Source: JAOPZW01 sp036555665
Lineage (GTDB): Bacteria > Actinomycetota > Thermoleophilia > Solirubrobacterales > Solirubrobacteraceae
DNA length: 53,952 nucleotides
Direction: 5' to 3'
Assembly: GCA_036555665.1 (NCBI GenBank)
Contig: DATBKW010000115.1
Coordinates: forward strand, 1-53,952
Under the pieces are notes generated by a model. The model was not told the DNA's origin, searched no databases, and worked only from the letters and a program-made list of their open reading frames with translations. The position numbers and the translations under genes were made by a program. Shown here one piece after another: positions 31,887 through 39,601 of this stretch (the stretch's first letter is position 1; every line of letters starts with the position of its first letter).

Positions 31887-33418
31887 CAGATCGTGCGCCA
31901 CTCCTGGCCGTGAAGCATCAGGTCCTCCGCCTCGTCCGGGCCCTGCGAGCCCGCCGGGTACTGCGGCAGGGGGCCGGGCATCGACTCCCACGCCTGCACG
32001 ATGGGGTCGCAGATGCGCCACTGCGCCTCGACCTCGTCGTTGCGCGTGAAGAGCGTGGCGTCGCCGCGCATCGCGTCCGTGATCAGCCGCTCGTAGGCCT
32101 CCGGCGACTGCGACAGGAACGAGGTCCCGTAGAGGAACTCCATGTGCACCGGGCGGATCTTCATGCGCGTGCCGGGGATCTTTGCGCCGAGCGAAAGCGA
32201 CACGCCCTCGTTGGGCTGCATCGTGAGGATGAGCTGGTTGGGCTTGACGCCAAGCGAGCCCTCCTGCGAGAACGCGAGGTGGGGAACCGGCTTGAGCGTG
32301 ATGGCGATCTCGGTGACCTTGCGCGCCAGGCGCTTGCCGGTGCGCAGGTAGAACGGCACGCCGGCCCAGCGCCAGTTGTCGACCTCCAGGCGCAGGGCGG
32401 CGTAGGTCTCGGTGTTGGAGTCGTCGGCGACGCCCTCCTCCTGCAGGTAGCCGACCACGTGCTCGCCGCCGGACTCGCCCTCGGCGTACTGCGCGCGCAC
32501 CGCGATGTCGAGGATGTCGTCCTCCGTCGGCGCGTGGACCGCCTGCAGCACCTTGACCTTCTCGTTGCGCACCTCGTCGGCGGTGAAGTTGACCGGGGGC
32601 TCCATCGCCACGTGGCACAGCAGCTGCAGCATGTGGTTCTGGATGAGGTCGCGCAGCGCGCCGGCCGAGTCGTAGTAGCCCGCGCGCGAGCCGATGCCGA
32701 TGTCCTCGGCCGCGGTGATCTGCACCTGGTCGATGTAGTTGCGGTTCCACACCGGCTCGAACAGGCCGTTGGCGAACCGGAACGCCATCAGGTTCTGAAC
32801 CGTCTCCTTGCCCAGGTAATGGTCGATGCGGAACACCTGGTGCTCGTCGAAGACCGACAGCACCTCGTGGTTGAGGCTTTCGGCCTCGGCCAGCGTCGTG
32901 CCGAAGGGCTTCTCGATGACCACGCGCACGTCGGCGCCCTCGTGGTGCTCGAGGTCGCGCTCGCCGAGCTTGCCCACGATCAGCGGGAAGAACGACGGCG
33001 CGGTGGACAGGTAGAAGCATCGGTTCATGCGCTGCCCCGCGGCCGAGTCGAACGAGTCCAGGCAGCTCTCGAGCGCCTCGAAGACCGCCGGGTCGTCGAA
33101 GGTCCCCGGGACGTAGCGGACGTCCTCGAGCAGCTTCTCGAGCACGGCCTCGTCGGGCTCGCGGCGCGAGAACTGCTTGATCGCCTCGACCGCCATGGCG
33201 CGGAAGTCGCCGTGCGGCATGTCCGACCGCGAGACGCCGATCAGGTGGAAGCGCTCCGGCAGCGCGCCCTCGTGGGCGAGGTTGTAGATCGCCGGCAGCA
33301 GCTTGCGGTGGGAGAGGTCGCCGGTCGCGCCGAAGATGACGAGCGTCGTCGGGTGGATCGGCAGGCGCTCGAGCCCTTCGATGAGCGGGTTCTCGGCGGT
33401 GGCTGTGGCTGCACTCAC
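31886..33418 (-). CDS. zwf: Glucose-6-phosphate 1-dehydrogenase
   Basis: A 510-residue Zwf that oxidises glucose 6-phosphate and feeds the oxidative pentose phosphate pathway with NADPH. VIFGATGDLSHRKLLPA is the cofactor loop and RIDHYLGKETVQN carries the catalytic histidine and substrate lysine; EKPFGTT is also conserved. It starts with GTG in a four-base overlap with the tal-pgi stop. The acceptor-strand residues favour NADP but this is not proven. Opc A encoded next is its assembly partner. Confidence 0.96.
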   Translation of the reverse strand: MSAATATAENPLIEGLERLPIHPTTLVIFGATGDLSHRKLLPAIYNLAHEGALPERFHLIGVSRSDMPHGDFRAMAVEAIKQFSRREPDEAVLEKLLEDVRYVPGTFDDPAVFEALESCLDSFDSAAGQRMNRCFYLSTAPSFFPLIVGKLGERDLEHHEGADVRVVIEKPFGTTLAEAESLNHEVLSVFDEHQVFRIDHYLGKETVQNLMAFRFANGLFEPVWNRNYIDQVQITAAEDIGIGSRAGYYDSAGALRDLIQNHMLQLLCHVAMEPPVNFTADEVRNEKVKVLQAVHAPTEDDILDIAVRAQYAEGESGGEHVVGYLQEEGVADDSNTETYAALRLEVDNWRWAGVPFYLRTGKRLARKVTEIAITLKPVPHLAFSQEGSLGVKPNQLILTMQPNEGVSLSLGAKIPGTRMKIRPVHMEFLYGTSFLSQSPEAYERLITDAMRGDATLFTRNDEVEAQWRICDPIVQAWESMPGPLPQYPAGSQGPDEAEDLMLHGQEWRTI

Positions 33419-36141
33419 AGCAGCCCCTTCAGGCGCTCGGTCAGCGCCCGCAACGCGGCGGCCGGATCGTCGCCGGTGAGCGTCACGCGCTGGGCCGGCA
33501 GCCCGTGGCCGCGCAGCGTCTCGAGGTCGCCGATCGCCTGGGCGTGCTTGAGCCGGGTGAAGCCGTAGCTCTCGCCCGGGATCTCGACGTCGGGCTCGGA
33601 GTCGTGCACGAGCTGCAGGAAGCGCCCCGTCGGCGGGCCGCCCTTGTGCAGCTGGCCGGTCGAGTGCAGGAAGCGCGGGCCGTAGCCGAACGTCGTGGCC
33701 ACCTTCCTCGCGTCGCGGATGGTCGTGCGCAGCTCGGCGACCGCCGCGTCGAAGGCGTCCGACGGCTCGACGTAGCCCATCACGGCGAAATACGTCCCAC
33801 CCGCCCCGGAGAGGTCGCCGAGCAGCGCGCGCAGCTCGTCGTCGGTGGCGTCGGGCTGGTCGCCGGTGCCCTCGGCGAGCACGCGCGCGGTGTTGTCCTT
33901 GGCCTCCTGCACGTTGGGCTGGTCGAACGGGTTGATGCCCAGCACCCAGCCGACGGTGGCGATAGCGAACTCGGCGAAGTAGAAGATCCGCCCGAGGTCG
34001 TCGGGGCCGCCGATGTCGCGCACGATCAGCGGGTTGCCCGCCTCGCGCAGGGCGGCGACCTTGGCGTCGGTCTCCTCGTTGGGATCACTGCCGTGGCGCA
34101 GGTGTAGGAAGATGCGGTCGTCGCCGTAGGCCTCGGGCGCTCCGACCGGCTCGTCGACCACCGGCACGATGCCCTTGCCGTGCTTGCCCGTCGACTCGGC
34201 GATGAGCTGCTCGACCCACAGGCCGAAGCTCTGCAGCGGCGCGTCGATGACGTAGGTGAGCTTGTCGTGGCCCGCTGCCGCCAGCTCGCCCCAGCCGATG
34301 CCGAGCCACAGCCCGCTGGACAGGTCGCCGGACTCGAAGCTCTGGCAGTTCTGCTCGGCCACGCCGGCGGCGTGCAGCATCCCGGCGACGTCGGCGCCCA
34401 TGAGCGCGGCCGGCACGAGCCCGAAGAACGACAGCGCGCTGTAGCGCCCGCCGATGTCGGGGTCGTTGAGGAACGTGCGGCGGAAGCCGTGCTCACGCGC
34501 GAGATCCTCCAGCCCCGAGCCGGGGTCGGTGATGGCCACGAACGCGTTGCCGTCGCCGCGCAGCGACCAGAAGTGCTTGAAGAGCGACAGCGTCTCGATC
34601 GTGCCGCCGGACTTGGTCGAGACCAGGAACAGCGCGTGGTCGAGGTCGATCGCCTCCTGCACGGAGCGGATCGCGCCCGCGTCGGTCGAGTCGAGCACGT
34701 GCAGGCGCGGGTGGCCGTCCTGGTCGCCGTACGAGCGGCGGATGACCTCGGGCGCCAGCGACGAGCCGCCCATGCCGAGCAGCACGACGTCGGTGGTGCC
34801 CTCGTCGCGGACCGCGGCGGCGAACGCCTGCAGGCCGGCGAGGTCCTCGTTCATCGAGTCGAGGATGGTCAGCCAGCCGAGGCGGTTGGCGACCTCGGCC
34901 TGCCCGGCCGGGCCCCAGAGGGTGTCGTCCTTGCGCCAGATCCGGCGCGCGACGTCGTCGTCGGCGGCCTTGCGCACGCGCTCTGCCACGCGCGGCTCGA
35001 CGTCGTCGGGCAGCGACGCCTCGATCGACGGCGGGCGCTGGGTGACGGTCGCCTCGCGCTTGCTGTCGATGCCGTCGAGCAGCTTCTCCATCGGCTCGAC
35101 GAACTTCTCGACGCCCTCGCGCAGGAGCTGGTCGGTGACGTCGTCCAGGTCGATGCCGGCGTCGGCGAGCGCCTTCAGGTCGTCCGTCGGGTCCTCGTCG
35201 GCCGTGGCGCCGGCGATCTGCGCGTGGTCGCCGGCGGCCATCATCGTGGCCATCGGCATCGTGTTGACCGTGTTGGGCGCGACCAGCCCGTCGACGTACA
35301 TGACGTCGCTGTAGGCCGGGTTCTTGACGCCGGTCGACGCCCACAGCGGGCGCTGGACGCGCGCGCCCGCCTCGCGCAGGGCGGCGAAGCGCTCGCCGAG
35401 GAAGATCTCCTTGTAGCGCTGGTAGGCGGCGCGCGCGTTGGCGATGCCGGCCTTGCCCAGCAGCTCGTCATGGCCGGTGCCCTCGAGCCGCTTGTCGACC
35501 TCGGTGTCCACGCGCGAGACGAAGAAGGACGCGACCGAGTTGATGTCGACGGACTTGCCCTCCTCGTGGCGGCGCTCCAGGCCGCGGATGTAGGCCTCGG
35601 CGATCTGCGCGTACTCCTCGACGCCGAAGAGCAGCGTGACGTTGATGTTGCGCCCCTCGTAGATCATCTCCTCGATCGCGGGCACGCCCTCCGAGGTGCC
35701 CGGGATCTTGATCATCAGGTTGGGGCGATCGACGCGGTCCCAGTACTCGCGCGCCTGGGTCATCGTCTTGGCGGTGTCGAAGGCCAGGTCGGGGTCGACC
35801 TCGAAGGAGACGAAGCCGTCCGCGCCGCCGGACTCGTCGTAGACCACGCGCAGCACGTCGCAGGCGTCCTGGATGTCCTTGATCGCCAGCTCCTGGTAGA
35901 TGCCGCGGTTGTCCTTGCCGGCCCGGGCGGCCTCGGCGAGCTGCTCGTCGTAGTCCTCGGAGCCGAGGATCGCCTGGTTGAAGATCGTCGGGTTGGAGGT
36001 GACGCCGCGCAGCGACTCCTCCTCGACCAGCCGCTGCAGCTCACCGGTGGTGATCAGGCTGCGCTTGATCTGGTCCAGCCACACGCTCGTGCCGGCGGCG
36101 GTGAGGGCGGCGAGGCGCTCGTTGACCTGCTGGGTGGCCAT
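33415..36141 (-). CDS. Bifunctional transaldolase / glucose-6-phosphate isomerase
   Basis: A 908-residue fusion. Residues 1 to about 370 are a transaldolase (GVTSNPTIFNQAI; the Schiff-base lysine in LMIKIPGTSEG; ASTGVKNP). From about 385 to the end is a phosphoglucose isomerase (LLGMGGSSLAPEVIRRSYG, FLVSTKSGGTIET, and the C-terminal TGQLHKGGP). The two halves work on fructose 6-phosphate, linking pentose phosphates to glycolysis and back to zwf. Fusions of this kind are known in several bacterial lineages. It follows the glucokinase gene by three bases. Confidence 0.95.
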   Translation of the reverse strand: MATQQVNERLAALTAAGTSVWLDQIKRSLITTGELQRLVEEESLRGVTSNPTIFNQAILGSEDYDEQLAEAARAGKDNRGIYQELAIKDIQDACDVLRVVYDESGGADGFVSFEVDPDLAFDTAKTMTQAREYWDRVDRPNLMIKIPGTSEGVPAIEEMIYEGRNINVTLLFGVEEYAQIAEAYIRGLERRHEEGKSVDINSVASFFVSRVDTEVDKRLEGTGHDELLGKAGIANARAAYQRYKEIFLGERFAALREAGARVQRPLWASTGVKNPAYSDVMYVDGLVAPNTVNTMPMATMMAAGDHAQIAGATADEDPTDDLKALADAGIDLDDVTDQLLREGVEKFVEPMEKLLDGIDSKREATVTQRPPSIEASLPDDVEPRVAERVRKAADDDVARRIWRKDDTLWGPAGQAEVANRLGWLTILDSMNEDLAGLQAFAAAVRDEGTTDVVLLGMGGSSLAPEVIRRSYGDQDGHPRLHVLDSTDAGAIRSVQEAIDLDHALFLVSTKSGGTIETLSLFKHFWSLRGDGNAFVAITDPGSGLEDLAREHGFRRTFLNDPDIGGRYSALSFFGLVPAALMGADVAGMLHAAGVAEQNCQSFESGDLSSGLWLGIGWGELAAAGHDKLTYVIDAPLQSFGLWVEQLIAESTGKHGKGIVPVVDEPVGAPEAYGDDRIFLHLRHGSDPNEETDAKVAALREAGNPLIVRDIGGPDDLGRIFYFAEFAIATVGWVLGINPFDQPNVQEAKDNTARVLAEGTGDQPDATDDELRALLGDLSGAGGTYFAVMGYVEPSDAFDAAVAELRTTIRDARKVATTFGYGPRFLHSTGQLHKGGPPTGRFLQLVHDSEPDVEIPGESYGFTRLKHAQAIGDLETLRGHGLPAQRVTLTGDDPAAALRALTERLKGLL

Positions 36142-36144
36142 GTG

Positions 36145-37086
36145 TCAGCTCTCTTTCGTCTCTGCTTGCAAGGGGAGTTCTTCCCGCTCGAGCTCCTGAC
36201 CCGCGAGCAATGCAGCACCGCGAACACCGGCCTGCGGCCCGTAGCGCGCGAGCACGATGCGCGTCTTGGTGCCGACGCCCTTGATGATGAAGCGGGCGGC
36301 CGACTCCTTGGTCGGCGCGAGCAGCAGCTCGCCGGCGCGTGACACTCCGCCGCCGATGACGACGAGCTCGGGGTCGAAGACGTTGACGACGTTGGCGACG
36401 CCGACGCCCAGGCGCTCGCCGAGGATGCGCACGCAGTCGAGCGCCTCGGGATCGCCGTCGTGCGCGGCGGTCACCACCGCGGTTCCGTCGCCGAGCCCGC
36501 GGGCCTCGCCGAGGCGGTCGAGCGCGCGGCCGGCGGCCAGGTACTCCAGCGAGGCGTGGTGGGGCTGGCGCTCGGCGGCCGGCGGCGCGCCGTCGGTGAG
36601 GTCGGCGGCGACGATGATGTGGCCGAGCTCGGGCGCGGCGCCGGTGGCCCCGCGGTAGATGCGCCCGTCGATGACGATGCCTCCGCCCACGCCGGTGCCG
36701 ACCGTGATCATCACGAGCGACTGGGCGATGAGGTTGAGGTCGTCGTCATGGGCCTCGGCGAGCGCGGCGACCGTCGCGTCGTTGTCCACGAAGGTCGGGA
36801 TGCCTACCCGGTCGCTGAGGAGCTGACGCAGCGGGACGCCCTGCAGCGGGATGTTCACCGAGCTGCGCGCGGTCCCCGTGGCGAAGTCGATCACGCTGGG
36901 AACGCCGAGTCCGACCGCGTCGGCCGGGCCGGCGTCTGCGATGGCCGCTGCGAGCTGATCGACGAGCGCGTCGCTGGAGGACAAGATCGTCGGGCGCAGG
37001 ACCGGATCGGAGAGCACGCCGTCCTCGAGGACGGCGACCGAGACCTTCGTGCCACCGACGTCGACGCCGATGAGGCGATCGCCCAT
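36145..37086 (-). CDS. ROK-family sugar kinase, probable glucokinase
   Basis: A 313-residue ROK kinase. GVDVGGTKVSVAV (7-19) is the phosphate loop, FVDNDATVAALAE holds the catalytic aspartate, and ITVGTGVGGGIVIDG is the second ATP motif. The usual zinc site (CxCGxxGC) after the ELGH histidine is absent: the region reads DGAPPAAERQPHHASLEYLA with no cysteine. As first gene of the tal-pgi/zwf/opcA operon it most likely makes glucose 6-phosphate. TAACGT (37094-37099) lies 7 bases upstream, back to back with the sigma-factor promoter. Confidence 0.88.
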   Translation of the reverse strand: MGDRLIGVDVGGTKVSVAVLEDGVLSDPVLRPTILSSSDALVDQLAAAIADAGPADAVGLGVPSVIDFATGTARSSVNIPLQGVPLRQLLSDRVGIPTFVDNDATVAALAEAHDDDLNLIAQSLVMITVGTGVGGGIVIDGRIYRGATGAAPELGHIIVAADLTDGAPPAAERQPHHASLEYLAAGRALDRLGEARGLGDGTAVVTAAHDGDPEALDCVRILGERLGVGVANVVNVFDPELVVIGGGVSRAGELLLAPTKESAARFIIKGVGTKTRIVLARYGPQAGVRGAALLAGQELEREELPLQAETKES

Positions 37087-37093
37087 ACGCAGG

Positions 37094-37114
37094 ACGTTAG
37101 CGACGTTGTACGTT
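37094..37114. promoter_or_regulatory. Back-to-back leaderless -10 elements of the glucokinase operon and ECF sigma gene
   Basis: TAACGT on the minus strand (37094-37099) and TACGTT on the plus strand (37109-37114) lie 7 and 6 bases before the two divergent start codons, which are 34 bases apart. The two hexamers are nine bases apart, so the promoters probably compete. No Shine-Dalgarno is visible for either gene. Confidence 0.6.
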
Positions 37115-37120
37115 CCCACG

Positions 37121-37747
37121 GTGGCCGATGACCACGCGCTCGTGGAGCGCCTCCGCGCGGGCGACGAGGAGGCGTTCATGGACCTCGTGGTCCGCTGGTC
37201 GCCGTCGCTGCTGCGCGTCGCGCGGATGTACGTGCCCAGCCAGGCGGTGGCGGAGGACGTCGTGCAGGAGACGTGGCTGGGCGTGCTGCAGGGCATCGGG
37301 CGCTTCGAGGAGCGCTCGTCGCTGCGCACGTGGGTCTTCAGCATCCTCGTCAACCGCGCCCGCACGCGCGGCGAGCGCGAGCGCCGAACGGTCCCGTTCG
37401 CCGCGCTCGCGCGCGAGGAGACCGAGGGCGAGTTCGATGCGGTCGACCCGGCCCGCTTCGTGCGCGAGGGCGACGCGGTCGGCGCGTGGGCGGCGCCGCC
37501 GGTGCGCTGGTGGGAGGAGCCCGAGCGCGCGCTGGGCTCGGCCGAGGCCGTCGCGCGCATCGAGGCCGAGATCGACAAACTGCCCGAGACGCAGCGCCTG
37601 GTCATCACCATGCGCGACGTGCTCGGGATGTCCTCGGAGGAGGTCCGTAGCGCTTTGGACCTCTCCGAGACCAATCAGAGAGTGCTTCTTCACCGGGCGA
37701 GGTCAAAGGTGAGGGCGGGGCTCGAGGACTACTACGCGCATGGCTGA
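37121..37747 (+). CDS. ECF-type RNA polymerase sigma factor
   Basis: A 208-residue sigma factor with region 2 (about 8-75, including AEDVVQETWLGVLQGIGRFEERSSLRTWVFSILVNRAR) and region 4 (about 150-205, LPETQRLVITMRDVLGMSSEEVRSAL...RVLLHRARSKVR), joined by a linker of about 60 residues that is acidic and longer than usual. It starts with GTG just after TACGTT. The next gene, overlapping by eight bases (ATGGCTGA), encodes its zinc-binding anti-sigma factor, so activity is probably controlled by release from that partner. Confidence 0.93.
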   Translation: MADDHALVERLRAGDEEAFMDLVVRWSPSLLRVARMYVPSQAVAEDVVQETWLGVLQGIGRFEERSSLRTWVFSILVNRARTRGERERRTVPFAALAREETEGEFDAVDPARFVREGDAVGAWAAPPVRWWEEPERALGSAEAVARIEAEIDKLPETQRLVITMRDVLGMSSEEVRSALDLSETNQRVLLHRARSKVRAGLEDYYAHG

Positions 37748-38033
37748 CTTCTGGAGTCGACTCTTCGGCCGCGGGCGCCGCAACGGCGAAACCGCCGGTC
37801 TGGCCTGCCAGGAGCTGGTCGAGCTCGTCAGCGACTACCTCGAGGGCGCGCTTTCGGAGGCGGACCGGGCGCGCTTCGACGCCCACATCGCCGGGTGCCA
37901 CGACTGCACGGCCTACGTGCGTCAGATGCGCGAGACGCTCGCGCTGATGGGCGAGCTGACGACGGAGTCGATCTCGCCGCAGGCGGAGGCCGACCTGCTG
38001 GCGGCCTTCCGCGACTGGAAGGCCGGGTCCTAA
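37740..38033 (+). CDS. Zinc-binding anti-sigma factor (ZAS, zf-HC2)
   Basis: A 97-residue cytoplasmic anti-sigma domain with the HxxxCxxC motif (His49, Cys53, Cys56) and the extra cysteine Cys23 in CQELVELVSDYLEGALSEADRARF. No membrane helix follows, so it is a soluble type like RsrA, for which cysteine oxidation releases the sigma factor; redox sensing here is inference. It is translationally coupled to the sigma gene. Its stop overlaps the convergent SDR stop in CTAA. Confidence 0.92.
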   Translation: MADFWSRLFGRGRRNGETAGLACQELVELVSDYLEGALSEADRARFDAHIAGCHDCTAYVRQMRETLALMGELTTESISPQAEADLLAAFRDWKAGS

Positions 38034-38860
38034 CGCAGCGCGCGCTCGACCAGCGCGTCGAACGCGCGGTCGGGCAGCAGCGCGTGCAGCGTTCCCTGGA
38101 TGCGCGCCTCGCGCCCCACCGTGTAGAGGGTGCGGGGCCTGCGGGCGGTGAGCGCGTGCTCGACCGCCTCGGCCGCCGCTTCGGGCGGCGTGGCGCCGGC
38201 GGCGATCTTGCGGACCGTCTTGACCATGGCATCGAGTTGTTGCGCGTACAGCGTGCGCACGCGCTCGGGCAGCGCGCCGATCGTGTCCTCGGCCTCCTCC
38301 TCGCCCTTGCGCCAGATCGGGGTGTCGAGGGCGCCCGGCTCGACGAGCGCCACCTCGATCTTCCAGGGGCGCAGCTCGCGGCGCAGCGAGGCGCTGAGAC
38401 TGCGCACGGCCGCCTTGGAGGAGCTGTAGGGCCCAACGAACGGGGTGTTGATCCGTCCGCCGATCGAGCCGATGTTGACGATGCGCCCGCGGCCGGCGCG
38501 CAGCGGCTCGAGCAGCGCCTGGGTCACCGCGAGCAGCCCGAACACGTTGACCTCGTACTGGCGGCGCATCTCGGCGAGCGGCACGCCTTCCAGCGGCCCG
38601 GCCACCGCGATGCCCGCGTTGTTGACGAGCCCGGCGAGCGGGCCGCCGGCGATCCGCCGGGCCAGCGCAGCGACCTGGTCGGCGTCGGTGACGTCGACGA
38701 TCACCGGCTCGATGCGCCCGTCGGCCTCGTGCAGCGCCGCGCCGTCGCTGTCGCGGCGCACGCCGGCGAGCACGTCGAAGCCGGCGCGCGCGAGGCGCAG
38801 CGCGGTCGCCCGGCCGATCCCGGTCGACGTCCCCGTGATGACGACCGTTCCCCTTGCCAT
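38030..38860 (-). CDS. Short-chain dehydrogenase/reductase
   Basis: A 276-residue classical SDR with TGTSTGIGRATA (cofactor loop), NNAG, a catalytic serine in NIGSIGG and YSSSK. The arginines after the second strand (VRRDSD) suggest NADP. The N-terminal and middle parts resemble retinol-dehydrogenase-like SDRs; substrate unknown. TAGGGT (38868-38873) lies 7 bases before the start and its TAG is the tetR stop codon, so it may have its own promoter as well as reading from tetR. Confidence 0.87.
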   Translation of the reverse strand: MARGTVVITGTSTGIGRATALRLARAGFDVLAGVRRDSDGAALHEADGRIEPVIVDVTDADQVAALARRIAGGPLAGLVNNAGIAVAGPLEGVPLAEMRRQYEVNVFGLLAVTQALLEPLRAGRGRIVNIGSIGGRINTPFVGPYSSSKAAVRSLSASLRRELRPWKIEVALVEPGALDTPIWRKGEEEAEDTIGALPERVRTLYAQQLDAMVKTVRKIAAGATPPEAAAEAVEHALTARRPRTLYTVGREARIQGTLHALLPDRAFDALVERALR

Positions 38861-38870
38861 GCCGCCGACC

Positions 38871-39515
38871 CTAACCGGCGTCGCCGAGCTTCAGGCAGTC
38901 CTCGAGCCAGGTCTCGTCGACGAGCAGCTCCGGGAGCTGCAGCGCGGCGGCGACGTTGAGGAGCATCCCAGCGGCGAAGAACTGCGTCAGCTCCTCACGG
39001 TCCGCGCCGCCGAGCTCGCGCACGAGGTCGTAGAGCTGCGCGTAGCGGCGGCGGGCCAGGTCGCGCACCTCATCGTCGCCGCACGCGGCGTAGGTCTGCA
39101 GCTGCATGAGCAGCAGCGGGCGGTCGGCGAGCACGCTGCCATAGGACTCCTTCATCGCCTCGAACGCGCCTTCGGGCCCGGCGTTGGCGGCCGCCTCGCG
39201 GAACGTCTGCTCGACGCGATCGAAGCAGTGCTCGACGGCGGCCAGGAAGAGCCCCTTCTTGGTGCCGAACAGGCTGAACGCGTACGGCTGGGTGATGCCG
39301 ACGTCATCGGTGATGGCGCTGACCGCCGTGCCGTGTAGGCCGGTCTGCCCGAAGTGCTCGACCGCGGCGGCCACGAGGGCGTCGCGGCGCTCGTCGGCGC
39401 TCTGGCGCGCGCGCGGGGAAGCGGCGGGGCCGGTGTCGGCGGCGCGGCCGGCGTCGCCGCTCTCGGCGCGGCGCGCGCGCAGCCGGCGGACGTGGGGCGT
39501 GGTCTTCTCGGGCAT
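38871..39515 (-). CDS. TetR-family transcriptional regulator
   Basis: A 214-residue TetR regulator. After a basic, disordered lead (about 1-35), residues about 38-90 hold the helix-turn-helix: RRDALVAAAVEHFGQTGLHGTAVSAITDDVGITQPYAFSLFGTKKGLFLAAV. The C-terminal ligand domain is typical in length. It is divergent from an MFS pump, with a large inverted repeat between them, and probably represses that pump and itself. TACCCT (39525-39530) lies 9 bases before its ATG with TTGCTA 17 bases further up. Confidence 0.92.
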   Translation of the reverse strand: MPEKTTPHVRRLRARRAESGDAGRAADTGPAASPRARQSADERRDALVAAAVEHFGQTGLHGTAVSAITDDVGITQPYAFSLFGTKKGLFLAAVEHCFDRVEQTFREAAANAGPEGAFEAMKESYGSVLADRPLLLMQLQTYAACGDDEVRDLARRRYAQLYDLVRELGGADREELTQFFAAGMLLNVAAALQLPELLVDETWLEDCLKLGDAG

Positions 39516-39519
39516 GGCC

Positions 39520-39548
39520 TTGACAGGGTACTTAGTGATCGCTAACTT
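39520..39548 (+). promoter_or_regulatory. Promoter of the MFS gene
   Basis: A near-consensus promoter: TTGACA (39520-39525), 17 bases, TAACTT (39543-39548). The -10 box lies inside the left arm and centre of the TetR operator, and the -35 box overlaps the tetR -10 (TACCCT on the other strand), so a bound repressor should silence both genes. Confidence 0.75.
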
Positions 39549-39572
39549 AGCAATTAGTTAGCAGTCACTAAG
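39531..39572. promoter_or_regulatory. TetR operator: 16-base inverted repeat
   Basis: Left arm 39531-39546 (CTTAGTGATCGCTAAC) and right arm 39557-39572 (GTTAGCAGTCACTAAG) match at 14 of 16 positions around a ten-base centre. AT-rich against its background, it covers the promoters of both tetR and the MFS gene. The size is right for one TetR dimer of dimers or two adjacent dimers. Confidence 0.8.
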
Positions 39573-39601
39573 AACGCCCACCGGACCGAAGGACCGCTCA
39601 C

